Shown here in pieces: positions 37,186 to 50,289 of a DNA stretch of 64,000 nucleotides. Source of the DNA: Acanthaster planci. Lineage: Eukaryota; Echinodermata; Asteroidea; Valvatida; Acanthasteridae. The stretch spans positions 41,111 to 105,110 of the forward strand of contig NW_019091717.1 of NCBI RefSeq assembly GCF_001949145.1. The letters run 5' to 3'. How positions within the stretch are numbered: the first letter of the stretch is position 1; every line of letters starts with the position of its first letter. A program made the position numbers and the translations under genes. The notes beneath the pieces were generated by a model, which saw only the letters and a list, made by a program, of their open reading frames with translations, searched no databases and was not told where the DNA came from.

Positions 37186-37283
37186 GAATTCTGGGAGCAT
37201 ACAAAAAGGTTATGGCAAGACAGCGGTGTACAAGCCTGCTACGATCGATCACACGAGTATCAACTTATAGATAGTGCACAATA
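37186..37283 (+). CDS. GNAS: GNAS exon 5, helical domain
   Basis: Acceptor CCCTGATTACAG, donor CAATA|GTAAGT. It encodes [20 protein letters not shown] and on to YQLIDSAQ, plus two bases of Tyr162. The segment fits helices C-E of the helical domain of Gs. It is isolated between the two largest introns of the gene. Confidence 0.96.
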
Positions 37284-39705
37284 GTAAGTCGTCTTTCTTT
37301 TCCACTTGCTTCCCTTTTCTCGCATTTTTCAAGTTTTAGCACCGAGAAATATTCTTGTGCTACATTTTTATTTGCAGGTTGGAACCGAACGTTATTTTCA
37401 TTTTTTTTTTCCCATGAATTGATTAATTATTTTGTTTTGGAGCTGCCAACTACTGCTCTCAATTTTATTGAAATGTCAAAATAGAGTTTTGACGTTTGAG
37501 AAAGATTCTGCTAGGATCGAAATGTCAGGCCCTCCATATTTTGAGATTTGTATTTTAGGTCATTGTAGTCGGCAAGCGGTTTGCAGCAGTTTCGTATTAC
37601 ATATGTTTTATTGAAATGATTAGCTTGGTATGAAAAGTGGTGAAGGTGGCCAGAAGAAAGTTGTTATCGATGATTCTGTGGTTTTTTTTGTTAATCGTTC
37701 ATTACTTGAAACTCCAAAATCTGAATCAAAATAAGACTGTATGCTGAATGAACCAAATATTTTTCTATACGAATTAAGTTTTACTTTGCAATCAGGACTA
37801 TGAAATAAAAAAAAAATTCATAAACTGCATTTTACTTTGATTTAAGCTACAGTTATCAAGCTGACCCACAGGTTTCAGGATATTGAAATAATAAAAGAAC
37901 TTTATCACCCTCGAGGTGGGGGGGGGAGAGCCATGTGTTAACACTACAGGCCCGCTTTCATTGTGCTTTTGGTGTTGCAAGCCTGGAAGCTGCTACAAGT
38001 GTAGCAGCTGTCTGTGTGATATGCATGTAACAGGAGATGTTTTGATCTGCAGAATTTCAGTCTGAGAAGAAGCCATCTCCATATGTTATTGGATGAGACG
38101 TGCCGCGTTATGAAAAACTACCGCATTTATTCTCACATTGCTGAATTCACTGGACACAGCCCAAATAATCCCTATTTTGTGCCTTATTGGACCCAATTTC
38201 AGCTCTGAAAAAAGGAACAGGAAGAGGTTTATATTAATATAAAGCGTACATGTACCTTCAACTTGTCACATCACTCTGAACTTTAAAGTGAACTAGCTGG
38301 ACAGGTTTTGGACTTATGGACATCTTTTTTCTTGTGTGGCGGAATAGCAGAAAAGCATGAAATATCCACATGAGTGCCAGTTGTACAATACATGCGGAAC
38401 ACTACATTGGCACGAACTACGTGTTATGTGTAAAGTGAAGTGTGCAAGTAAAAAGTAATCAAGATGCAGTTATGCTCATAGGCTGCACTGCTAGCTACAG
38501 ACTGTGGTACATGGCTGAAAAGTCGCACTGTTTGCTAATGACTTACTAAATACAGAGATGCAGTGGTGCTTGCTTTGTGCTGGTGCCGAGGCCAAAGGTT
38601 ACTCAATCTAGGGGTTAAAGTATCTTTCACCAAACTGTTGAGGTTAGCACTGTCAATAATTGATGGCCTTTTCATGTAGAGAACAAATTCGGTAATTTCC
38701 TATGCAACCATCAAAAATTGTTTGTGGGAAAACTTGTGGATCAAATGCAAGCATCCGAACATGTGCGGAGGCCATGTGGATAGCTCGTGTGCATTATGTG
38801 CAGTGATTAAGTGAGATGTGTGGATAAAGTATACATATATGTTGTGGTAGATACATGTATGTGTGTTTAGTGACCGACTTGAAGCTTAGTAACCTCAATA
38901 TAAGATATTAATAGGAAAAGTGACCAGGCTTGGCATTGGGGGCAAGTTCGATAATAACCGTAGTTAACCATACTTTGACTGTCTCTGATAGAACGTATGC
39001 TAGTCGATGATGGTTGGACTAGCCTATTCGCGACCAGCCTACCGAGGTTTGCCGTATCATTGGTTGCCATAAACCATTTTTGATAGCACAGTGCAGAGAG
39101 GACCAGTTGAAAGAAAAATGCCAGAAAAACAGTATGTCACTTGTAAACGACCACTTTCACTGTAATTTTTGTTACTTTGCCTTTCCTGTGGCCACTTTTT
39201 CTCCCCTTCGGCCTAACGACCTGACAATGGTTGGCGAGGGTTGTTCAAACTTCAACTTCACTGCATATGCTCTAGGTACGTCACAAATCAACCACTAGTT
39301 GACTAGTCCTTGGTCGAATTTGCTGAGGTGTTTCTCTTTGTTTTCAACGTGTGGAGTTGGGAGGGGACATACATGTAGGCTGCGTGTACACTGTAGGTGT
39401 AACCGGTGGATTTGGTTATTGTGGAGTTGCATGGGGATTCTCTGGAATAATTCTCCTGGTTTTCCTGCAACATCCAAAGTAAAAAGGACATTCTTCTTAC
39501 AGTTTGAAGTGGAGGGCTCTTCAGATTATTATGTGTAAGCCTGCATGTATTTTGTACTCGAGCTCAGATTAAGTTTTGTACCCATCTCAGGCCTTGGGCA
39601 TATAATGTCAGCTGTTCCGGAATACATTTGAAGAACTATATCAGAGAGAGGAGCAAAAACCAGTTGCCCCGTCTAAGATGTGTTGTATTCTTTCCGATAC
39701 TCTTA

Positions 39706-40598
39706 AAAATATTTCTACTTCCCATTACATGCCTTGCAAATATGGGGTCGGTTAGTAAGATTTTTTAGGGCTTTTTTTGTGCTGAATTAAGGGGGTATAC
39801 AGTTATATATAAAAAAAGTGAATTTCGGCTTGAAGTATTTTCTGATGTGATACAAAAAGCTGTAAACAATTGCAAGAAAAATCAATTAAAAATCTTCCTG
39901 AAGTAATGTGAAAGAACATCTCCAGTCAGTAATTCGTTAGAAATAATGGACGGTTCACACCACTGTGCACCACACTTGTATTGTAGTCACAATGGGTACT
40001 GGCCAACAATGTCCGTTTATCGCGTAATTATCATATGTGATGCATCTAGCAGGACGGGAGATAAACCTTGTGTTGCGGCAGGACATTTTGTGGAGATACA
40101 CTGGCTTCAAGTACAAGCGATACAGCCTCAAGTTCAATTCATGCAACACAGAAAATATATGCACGGACAAGAGATCAAGTTCTTTGCATTAACATGGAGA
40201 AATAGTCTTGCTCCATTGATGTTTTTTTTTAACATGCAACTGCAGAGCAGCATACATGCAGTGTAACAACACTATTTGGCCGGGATGCCGCCCTAACATT
40301 ATCGCTCACATGTTTTCACCAAGGTGATAGCAAACCGTAAAGGGACTTTGTGAAAACAATGGATCTCTCTCCTCAAAAGTTACAAATGTAAAGAGGCAAA
40401 CATAAATACAAGCATCTATGACACAAAAAGGTGAGAGGTATTTTGTGAAGACAGAAGAGACAAGATTTTAAAAACTTTTTTGTTTACTTCTATTTTCAAC
40501 ATGCCACTAAAAATTTTAGGGTCACTTTGAAAACTTAAGGTCAGTCAGGAAACCAGAACTTACAGAAGCAGAACAGCCTTTTTGCCTAAGCCTCTGAT
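39706..40598. mobile_element. about 0.9-kb interspersed repeat, copy B
   Basis: Diverged second copy of the repeat at 31327-32230, same orientation. GGGGTCGG(T)TAG near 39745 and GGTCAGTCAGGAAACCAGAA near 40542 correspond to the ends of copy A. The minus-strand frame 40170-39955 carries KPVYLHKMSC and TRFISRPARCIT, like copy A. Both copies lie in GNAS introns. Confidence 0.7.
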
Positions 40599-41548
40599 GT
40601 ACCATATACACTTTCACTTTCCAGATATTACCTTGTAAAACAATTATGGCCAGGCCCTATCTGAAACTATTTTACCATACAGGGCAAAATTGTTGGCCTC
40701 AAACCTATACCTTTGAAATCAAATAAGAGATTGTAAATCATGTCTGAAAATTTGGCCCACCTTGCAACCGGTCCATTTTTTATGCATTATGTAGGAGTTG
40801 TTTGATCCTATCCATTAACCCCAAATAATTGACCTTCCACAAGAAGGGGTCAGATTTGATCTTCGCTTACCTGAAAATGGTTGTATGAGTTTTGTTTATA
40901 GCATGTACATGTACACATACATATGTATGTTTCCTTTCTTCAGTCTGTAATATTTCCTCTCTGATCCAAATTCCTTTTCTTTCAAATGAAACGTTTAAAG
41001 AGCATGCTCGTCATTTTATAAATAATGACAGAGAGTTTTTAGTTTCAAACATGTTTCTAACTGCCCATGATCTTGGTGACTGCAGAGAAGGGACAAAAAA
41101 CCCAAGCTTATTTCTGTCATGGGTGAACCCTGGCAAAACCCCATGAACCTAACCGTAATATCCCGCCGTCTGTCTTTCTTGAGATGCTCTGTGGCCTTTT
41201 TACATACCACTGTACATTTTGCACGAAGCTCGTAGTGGTGCATTTCTCATTTATGTGTTGTGTGGGCCGAGCAGGACAGGACCAATTCCAATCACCGGAA
41301 AGCCTGACGTCAAGATTAGACCTACGGCCGCGCAACCCTCAAATTAAAACCCACGGCTGACAGACCCAACCAATGGCATCCGAGACAGAGAGAGAGAGCC
41401 TAAGCAAAATGTATTGATCTCTCCCCCCCCTAGCAACCCTTCCAAATACAATGGCTAATTATATTTTATAGGTCTGGCATCAGTTGGAAGATTTTTTTCC
41501 TCCCTGAAAATGCAGCCTTGACAAATTTTAATTGCACGCTGGCCCAGG

Positions 41549-41558
41549 CTAAAAATAG
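41549..41558. promoter_or_regulatory. MEF2-type site
   Basis: GGCTAAAAATAGC context; exact CTA(A/T)4TAG match. Confidence 0.35.
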
Positions 41559-42171
41559 CACATTGCTCTGTCATCTCGAGGGGTGTATTGTTGAGGGAGT
41601 GAAAGTTAAATTGTACTACCTACATGTATAGGTTGTGTCATGACAGTACTATTTATTTATATACACTAGCTTTGAGTGTAAAGACCAGAGCGGCTCTGTT
41701 TTCCCCTTCTCAGAAGGAACATCCAAATCAACTGCATAACCCCATCTGAATTTCAACAAGCATGTCATGGAAATCATGCAAATGTAGCTGAAAAGACCTT
41801 TTTTGTGGATGAATTCTGACTGGGAAAAAGATGAAAATATTGTGGGTGCACAACATAATTAGAATGGAATATGCAACCACTACTTGTCTAAAAATATGAA
41901 CTGATTGTACAGAGTGTAGTTAATGTCATTATTTTTTGCCCTTGAAATGGTCCATTCCTCCACACAGCACATACACACAGGCATGCACGTTACATAGCGA
42001 ATCCTAGTTGACCAGGATAAGCATAAATGTAATATCAGAGACACAGGATGCAAGGGAGTTCTGCAAGGCAGACGAGTGGAGCCAGCCAAACGCTGAATCC
42101 TAATTACACTGTGTAGAACAAACCACAGCCCCTGTCCTCACCGGGGCCTGTTCCCCCGAGGGCCACACAGG

Positions 42172-42222
42172 CTATATTTAGACTTCCCCAGCTAAAAATA
42201 GCCTGAGTGCAGCTATAAATAG
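42172..42222. promoter_or_regulatory. triple MEF2-type cluster, intron 5
   Basis: Three exact matches lie within 51 bp: CTATATTTAG (42172), CTAAAAATAG (42192) and CTATAAATAG (42213), spaced 20-21 bp start to start, about two helical turns. Flanks are GC/CAG-rich (CCACACAGGC, CTGAGTGCAG, GGGCAGCCAGG), unlike ordinary A/T-rich background. The best enhancer candidate in the window; function is inferred. Confidence 0.5.
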
Positions 42223-43975
42223 CAGGGCAGCCAGGGAAATTTATTAGGGTGTGGCGTGCATGTTGGGCGACCGGAGATGTGATCTTGCATGCTCTGGGAA
42301 AGGGAAAATTTCATACAGTACATGTACATGTACATGCACTTCAGTGTATGGCAAAGTGTGGCACTGGTCTATTGCGCAGCCTGTCTAGATGTGACTCAGC
42401 AATGTGGAATGATGCTTGGACTGCAGTTATTCTAACTAGCTGGACTGGGAATCTATGTTACAGCTGTCCCAGCAATTTTCAAACCAGCTTTCCCTTTTGC
42501 ATTAACACACTTCAGATACAGTCTTTTTTCCAATATTTCTGAATTGGCATTAAAATTTTGTTCTCCATTCAGTCGCTTGTTTCTATGTAGTTTTTGCCTG
42601 CATTCTCGAGAATAACTACTCTAGATAATTTTGTTCACCTCAGTAAATCGAATCTTTGAAGTTTTTGATAAGTGTAGGTTAAGTATCAATGCACTCGCAC
42701 TGGATGCGCCATAGTCTACCATGCGCTGTGACTTGAAATTTAAAAGATAAAAATGTGGGCCAGTCATGTGAATGATCGTAGTGACTGAGAGCCCGGTCAG
42801 TGAGCATGAACAAAAAAAAATTGCTTTCAGATGCATGCCAACATATCCGTGTAATCATTATCGGGCATCCCTGGATGTGTACCGGTAGATTGCATCAGCT
42901 TCCAATTGGATTGTGGATAAATTTAAACGTCTGGGTAATTATGTTTGAATTGGTTGTGGGGAATAAACATTACCATTGGACCCAGAGCCTGCCAAAGTGG
43001 AGAGTTTTTTTGCTTCTTTTTTCAATTGGGATTAAATGATATTTATGGACATTTTTTTTATGACTGTGTACTCGTCTCTAATTGGACAGGTCTGATCTGA
43101 AAGTTGAGCTATACAATATGTTCATTTTTTTAAAATTTTGTTTGGAATTAATGTGCTTCATTATTTTCAATTTGAAGCCCTAATGAATGCAATGCCTTCA
43201 TTTGTGTATTTAGGCTGGTGAAAAATAAAATGCAGGTATTACAATGGGTTTTGCATGTGGTACCTCCCTGAAAATTGGACAACTTGAATTGATCATATGC
43301 AGGACCTAATAAAGTAGGCCTGCTACAGTTTTCTGAGGTTGGATCCTTCACAATTCCTGCATTTGCTTAGATATTTAGAGCATTGTACATGTGAGCATGA
43401 ATTTATCTGCTCGTCTTAGACTTTTATGTTTTTGTCATTAACGTAACATAGCCAACATTGCACCATGGATGTGTAATGAAATGATAAACTACCATTTTGT
43501 GCCGTTCCTGGAGAACCAAATCATTGTGCTACTGTAAGCCTAGAACAGAGTAACGCCCTGGCCTTGGACAAACCATATGGACTTCCACGATCGGTCTGGG
43601 TTTTTTTTAGTGGCAGTGGTCTGAGATATTAAATTGGAGGTTTATTAAATCACTTCAAGAATTGTGGGTTATGTGAGGGTGAAGTTTAAAGGGAAAGTTA
43701 GAATTAATTTCCCTGTGTATTCAGAATTGTAATGAATCCAAAGTACAAGCAACTTGGGTAGTGATAAATTTGCAAATATGAAAAAAATTATAAAAAGTAA
43801 ACATTCAAATAAGGCAAAACCTGTTGTTATTTGAAGCTAGCTTGTCTTGATATTACCGTACATATGGCATCACAACTACAGGCCTGTCAGCAATAGGCAC
43901 ACGAGCTGGGAATCCAGCGTGAAATTTTTCAGAGTGGAAACAGGTGCAGTGTCAGAGATATAAATACAGGCCAGG

Positions 43976-43985
43976 CTATAAATAG
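43976..43985. promoter_or_regulatory. MEF2-type site
   Basis: GGCTATAAATAGC context; exact consensus, with a related ATATAAATAC about 20 bp upstream. Confidence 0.35.
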
Positions 43986-44209
43986 CTCCCCGTGACCTGG
44001 TCATTCAAACATTGGCTGGGTTCCATATCAGGAAAAGGAACCGTATCAGCCCGGGTACTTAAGTATGTAGAAAACTGTTCCAAGAGGAGCATTTTACTGG
44101 CTACAGTGGCACTGGCAGTGAAATTTACCCAGAATTCTGGCATTGTAAACAGGGAGAATTGATACTGTACTACATGCATATGATTTTTCTTGTCTAGAAC
44201 TCAGTTTTG

Positions 44210-44770
44210 AATCCGCGTCATGCTATTTTCTCTTTCTCATTTTGCTGGCCTGCTTTTGCCTTTATGGGGATTAATGCCCTCCTTCTTGTTCACGTCCACC
44301 GTTCATTCAGCTTTTTTTGGTTTCCCTCCGGGGGGGGCGGTAGAAAGTCATCAAAATCCATATGTATTCTCAGTACCTGACACTTCCTTGTCCCTCCTGC
44401 CATCCTTCCCCTGCGACATCCCTTGCTCTACCAGGATTTCTTCATTCAGTCTTGTCATTCACAGCCATCAAGTTTTCTCCCTCCATGCCTTTCGTTTCCC
44501 ATCCTGAATAGACGGTCCTCCTGATACACTGCACTCCCAAAATGTCTTGCCGTGCAAAACAGTCTTAATCTCCCCTCTTTGACATGCCAATTTTGTCCTT
44601 TCAATATCCCATTAACTCTTGCTGCACCCTTTCATTTCTTCCCATTTTTTCCCCCTACATTTCCGTGTCCTTGCTCTCTGTACATGCTTTTCATAGCCTT
44701 TTTCCTGCTCTGTTATTGCATCTTTCTTTCTCTCCTGTTTTGTCTGCCAACATGTCCCCGCTAGTTAACT
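44210..44770. repeat. pyrimidine-rich tract
   Basis: For about 560 bp the + strand is strongly C/T-biased (runs such as TTTTTTCCCCCT, TTTCTTTCTCTCC), with a G7 island near 44331. Several long pyrimidine-biased ORFs here are compositional artefacts. Confidence 0.6.
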
Positions 44771-44932
44771 GAATGAGATGCTCTACACAGACTCCCCAAA
44801 TCCTACCCAGGCGCTGCTAAATGTATACGTTCCAAGGGCCGTGTGCAGTCTGTGCGTGCGTGCGGCCGTGTATGAAAATAGGAATGCATTGATATAACGC
44901 ATGTTTTACAGTTGAATAGGGAAGCGGCTGTT

Positions 44933-44942
44933 CTATTTTTAG
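44933..44942. promoter_or_regulatory. MEF2-type site
   Basis: CTATTTTTAGCC; exact consensus next to GGGAAGCGGCTG. Confidence 0.3.
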
Positions 44943-46256
44943 CCCGACCAATATTGGCATGGCAACCAGCCGAGCTGACTTTTGTGTTTGCAGAGGGATG
45001 GGGCGTGTCTTACGATAAATGACTGTGTTCCCAGGCGATGGTATAATCCGCTGTTTGTGCTTGGCTGTATCTTACAGTGAAATAAGATTTCTGCCAAACC
45101 ACACATGCTGAAAAAAACAAAAACTGAAAACTGACTGAAAACGCACAAACCTGGAACCAGCATTTTTGCCAGGGGGCTTGTACCTTTTCAATACAATTTG
45201 TCTGCACCACGACCGATGCGTACATGCAAGCGCACTCGTATGATGTGACCAAACAGGGTTTCTATTTTGTGGTGTTGATTCATCGAGCTGATTTGAATAT
45301 TGTTGGCAGGCACGTGTATTTGCGTTTCTCAACGTCTTGTCAGTAATGGCCTTGTCGGTGATGTGCCTGTAAGTTGCCCTTACGGTATGCTAATGAGTGC
45401 CGGTGAGGCTGGAGGGGGAAAATGGGACACCAGCTTTGCGTGTGTTGTCAGTTGACATTTTTTCAATATGAAATGTAATTCTGTCCTGGCCTGGTGTACT
45501 GTGCTCGTTATCAGTGTTATGTGTCGACACACACAGGTGACCGTGTTTCACAAGCTAAGCTCTACATACATTGTGGAATCAGACATATCATGCGTGCTGG
45601 CACATACGACGGTGGCCACGCCAAAATAATTACTTGTTCTTCTTTTGTCTTATTTTCCAGCGAATGTTTTGCTTGACTAGATTCCCCATTGAGATTGATG
45701 CTGTTCATGTTATGTCTTTAGTTTTGTTTCTTTCAACAATGAAATGCATATGTGTCAGTTGCTAATGTTTATTTAACAGTATTACATAGAAAGTAACAGT
45801 GTCCATGGCAATGCATCCATTTCGGTGATCTTATCTAAGCAAAGGGTTTGTTTGGCATTGAAGAATACCTGCATTATTTGTTTGTGTTTGTTTGTTTTTT
45901 CCACTCAGCAAAAATTGTAATCAGAAAAGTGTTGGGCGTTGAACAGTTGTTTTTGCCACCCAAACATCTGGATCCTCGTGCCAAAGTGTAGGCAATAAAT
46001 GCAGCAAAAAATAGGGCCACCACACACGCAGTTTTCACAAAAACTGCCGCATGTGAAAACTGCCACAATGCGGCTGAGTGAAAAATTGTCAGCTGTGCCA
46101 GACTTCATGGCAACATCTGTCCAACTTCTCCTGGCCTGCATGCAATTTGCCCGCGCCATATTGCCCGGCGTGATGTTTCATTAATTGCGCTTTAGTCTGC
46201 TGACTAATTCCTTATATTTACTGTACAACCCCTGGCATTGTTTAGCACTCAGCAGC

Positions 46257-46266
46257 CTATAAATAG
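46257..46266. promoter_or_regulatory. MEF2-type site
   Basis: CAGCCTATAAATAGTAACC; exact consensus. Confidence 0.35.
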
Positions 46267-49053
46267 TAACCAGTTTCATATTTGCATGCATATTTAATTT
46301 TGCCACCCTTGAAAGTTCATGTCTGCATTTCTTCTCCCCTCCTCCCCCCAAATAGTCCGGACCTGAATCAATTACCACATCTATCAGCATACCGAAAGTA
46401 CATTGACTGAGTCAAGTAGTGGAGTACAATATCATACCTTGTGCTCTGATAGTGGTCCATTTGCCAACGCTGCTTTTATTCTCATGTAGTCGTATAATTT
46501 GTGATAGATTTATTTTTATTAATTAAATTTTAACATTTATATGGACTGTGCACATGAATGCCCGAGAGACAATGCATATTTTTACGTGACAGTGACGAAC
46601 TTGTTGGGATGATGCATCACGCATGCAAACTTTTCTTGCATGTCAAAGCCATGATTCCAGTGTGCACGACTGCAAAAGAAGTTTCCTGGTGATGCTGGGC
46701 AAACAGCAACAGTGCTGTTCAAAGTGTTGCCCATCCTTTCTCTTTGTAACTGACACACAAGTACTTGTGCATAAAACCCATAACTCAGTACCATGTTTTT
46801 TTTTGGGGGGGGTCATCACATTAGACGTTGCTTTGATACATACATGTACATTTGTTGCTAGATGTGGCCCCCCTATCCCTTCTCCCCATGCTCCCAAAAT
46901 TTCAGAGCCGGATCCAGTTTTATAAAGAACCAGCTCGTAGAAATTCACTGAATACAAGCTGTTGTAATGACACATTTTGCACAAGGCGTGGTAGATGTAT
47001 TCAAAAGTATTGTTATGGGATGGGTGTATCACCTGAGCACATTTGCTCATGTCCTGGCTCCATACAAAAGCCAAGTCTATGTTTAGTGCTCAGCCTAGTT
47101 CCTTTGCTACTGTGAATAAAAAACTCATGGGCTGATTTATGTATGTGTCAAGGATGTTATCTGCCTCCAATGGGCATGCAATTCAACCATGATCACTGTT
47201 ACAAAGGAAGGGAATTAATTATCGTTAATTCATTTGTACATGTATTGCATGTACATACATTGTTCATGTGCAAAAGCCAGGTTTGATACGTTTGTTTAAT
47301 GTAAGCACTGTACTGCGAAATAAGACTGGAGTTTCCATCGGTGATATTTTCCGGGTGCTGTATTTGACCAGTTAAAAAATCAGTCACGGTATGAGGAGTG
47401 CCTATATTTAAAATGGAACTACCCTGGAATTGGCCGTTACTGTATATAAGCTGCAATGCATGGTCACGACTGCATGAATATTACCTCTTCTTGAATTCCC
47501 ACTTTACAAAATGGCATGTATTTATTCATCTTTCCAATCATGTTTGTGTGCAACGCTCCCTGGTCTGTTTGTATCAAGAGGTTTTTTGGGGGAGGGGGGA
47601 TTTGTACTGACTGTGCAATCAGAGATGTGTTTTGAAAATGACAGGATTCTCCATGAGAAGACCTCTATTAAGTTGGGAACATGACATACATACACACGTA
47701 TTATGAAGGAGAGTCTTGTTTCTTTATGCAAGTTTTACTCCTAGTTTCTTATAATACTTGTATCACTGTGAGCCTCTTTCTGCAAAAGTAGTGAAAATTG
47801 TAGGCATCCAGCAGAAATGCCAAGGCCATGTTGGCTTAGCACTCAACTTCCTGAAGAGTAGAGACATGAAGAATGCCTGGATACACACAGACAGACTTTA
47901 CCTGTAGTTTGCAACTGATATGAAATCTAGTGACCCGTGGAAATCAGAATAGGCTGAAAAGGTCTCCACAGGGCAGTTCCAAAGATGAATAGGTCCCCAC
48001 AAGGATTTCCTGAAAAAGATGTTTGGAAATAACTCAAAAGGAGGAATTTTTGATATGTATTTATGTTAGCAAATTGAAGTGTTTTATGTAAGGGATATTT
48101 GGTTGAAATTTCAATTCATGAAAGAACCGGAAACTCTGGTTCCAATAGGAGCATTTTGAAAACAGTGTTTCACACCCGAAAGTTCGGCTGCACAAGAAAA
48201 AAACGTTCTTTCCACAAGGATTGGAATTTCAGTGTGTGTGTTCAAAATGCTGTTCAGTTTTCTGCTCCTCCACCTCGTGCTCTTGTTTCTGTCTGAATTG
48301 TGAAAGGACTTTGCCTTGTAGAAAACTGGCGGCAAAATCTGGGGTTACATGAAGCGTCCATGATAATTCATTTCATTGCTGTACATGCAGAGTTCCACAT
48401 CCCGGTTTACTGCCTTATGATGTTGTTATTCTCCATATGATGCATACAACCCCAGCTGAACTGCAGTTGACCCCGGGCAAGGACTTATTTTTAGCCCATC
48501 CTGGGTTGCTCTTCCAGAACAAGAAGCACGAAGCTGGTGTCCAAAGCAGTCATTGACCCATTTCGATGTGGGAATGGCTCTCTGTGGCTGGTGGCCTGCA
48601 GGGGGCAGTAGGGGAGTGCTGAGGTCCGTATTGCACTTGCTGGTGTGGGACAGTGGGTAGCTATTGGGCGGGTAGGAACCTTGCTTGCATTTAGTTAGCA
48701 TTGATCTGGGAATGTCGCTTTGTACAAGTTGTTTTTGTTCTTTTTTTAGGGGGGAATGAGCATCACACATGACAATCCTTGGGTGCTGAGCATAAAAGGG
48801 GCTATTGTGGTCAGTTTTTTGAAGGAATATTGAGGAATAGCCCCTGTGCATTGTGACACTGTAGGAATCAGTGCCTCTAAAGAGAAAGATTACAGTAAGA
48901 TGACAGCTCAGAATTTATTATGATCATTAGTGATTGACATGACCCTCCTTGCATGAGCTTGTCGACCCATGCACAGTCAGTGGAGAAATCAAAGTTTTAC
49001 GGCATCCTGCGAAGACAATATGGCATGTCACAAGAATGATACCAGTATGTTAA

Positions 49054-49115
49054 CCCTAACAGTCCTGAATCCTCCAATTTTAATATGATTTTGCACGCAA
49101 CCCAGGGGGTTAGGG
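49054..49115. mobile_element. 62-bp piggyBac-like mini-element flanked by TTAA
   Basis: It begins CCCTAACAGT, ends GTTAGGG and is bounded by TTAA on both sides (49050-49053 and 49116-49119). TTAA target duplications with CCC...GGG termini are characteristic of piggyBac-type elements. A sister copy of the same length lies at 50194. Confidence 0.65.
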
Positions 49116-50193
49116 TTAACAGTGTTTTTTGATGAAGAGTATGACCAAATATGGTCCAGAAATCAGTCATCAAAGTCCCACAGGCTTGGCAGTGACATCA
49201 ATAATAGTGGGTGCAGGACGTTACTGTTGCAAGGAGCAAACTCAGTCCATCCCCCTGTCTCTTGTAGGCTTCACGATACTTCAACTTTCCTGTATTCTGT
49301 GACAGTGTCCAGTGAACACCGGTCGTTTGGATATTCCATTCGCTGTTTATGTAAGGCTTGGTCAGTTGCATGCACTCCACATTCTGAGCACGAGCAGCAC
49401 ATTGGACTTCGTACATTCACCAATGTGCGGACACAAATCAGTACCTCTGCACTTTTTTTTTCCTTGTTTAAACCCATTGATTTGGAAATGGTTAGGTGTA
49501 ACCAATTCAAAGGCTTAAGCGTCAATACAATCCATGATTTATACATTTCTGCCTTGGTGTTTACATAATTCTGAGTATAGCATACATGTACAGTACATGT
49601 ATTTTGTTGAAAGTCTAGCTCAGAAAAGGGGGAGGGGATCAAATTGAGGAGATTGTGCATGTAATGATTTGTTTGTTCAAATGTACCCTGGGTGTTTTCC
49701 ATCATGTGTTGGAAGTTGTCTGAATTAACCAAAATTTGGTACTGTCTCCCATGCGAGGTGGGCCCATTTTTGTTCAATTAAAATTCAGATGTGTACTAGT
49801 TGAGGCAGCCTCATTGGGACCGGCCTGCTAACTAAACTATGGCACTCGTGATTGCCATCCTGTGCTTGCAACACTTTTTTTTTTGCGCACACATTTATTT
49901 CAACATTGCCCTACAAAGACACACAGGTAGTACATTGCTATACTTAAAGACAAGAATGCATGTATTTAGATTCAAAATGCATTAAAACAATTAAATTATT
50001 GCACAGAACAAATAATATTAACACTTGAGCACAAAAACAGAGGGCAACATCTGGGTAAGTGGGTGAAGCTAAAAGCTTTTGTACCCCGACCTGGGACTGA
50101 CAACAACAAGGACTATACAAACATTAGATATACAGGAATGAGACAAGACCTAACCGTGGCTGAATTCATCTATATCACGGGTACATTGCATAA

Positions 50194-50255
50194 CCCTAAC
50201 AGCTCTGAATCCTCCAATTTTAATATGATTTTGCACACACCCAAGGGAGTTAGGG
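50194..50255. mobile_element. second 62-bp mini-element, decayed flanks
   Basis: Same length as, and about 56 of 62 bases shared with, 49054-49115, including the core TCCAATTTTAATATG. The flanks are ATAA and ATAT rather than intact TTAA, suggesting an older or mutated insertion. It abuts the 3' end of the retrotransposon remnant. Confidence 0.6.
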
Positions 50256-50289
50256 ATATTAATTAAGTGGCATTACTAATTTTACAAAT

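Noticed and set aside
44220-44772. Hydrophobic + strand ORFs
   Set aside because: Product of C/T-biased composition (Phe, Leu, Ser, Pro codons).
49050-49119. Interstitial telomere repeat (CCCTAA/TTAGGG)
   Set aside because: Only single TTAGGG units at the two ends in inverted orientation with TTAA flanks; a transposon terminus explains it better.
49122-49777. Overlapping 148-codon (+) and 168-codon (-) ORFs
   Set aside because: Open on both strands with no motifs; considered transposon coding but nothing recognisable was found.
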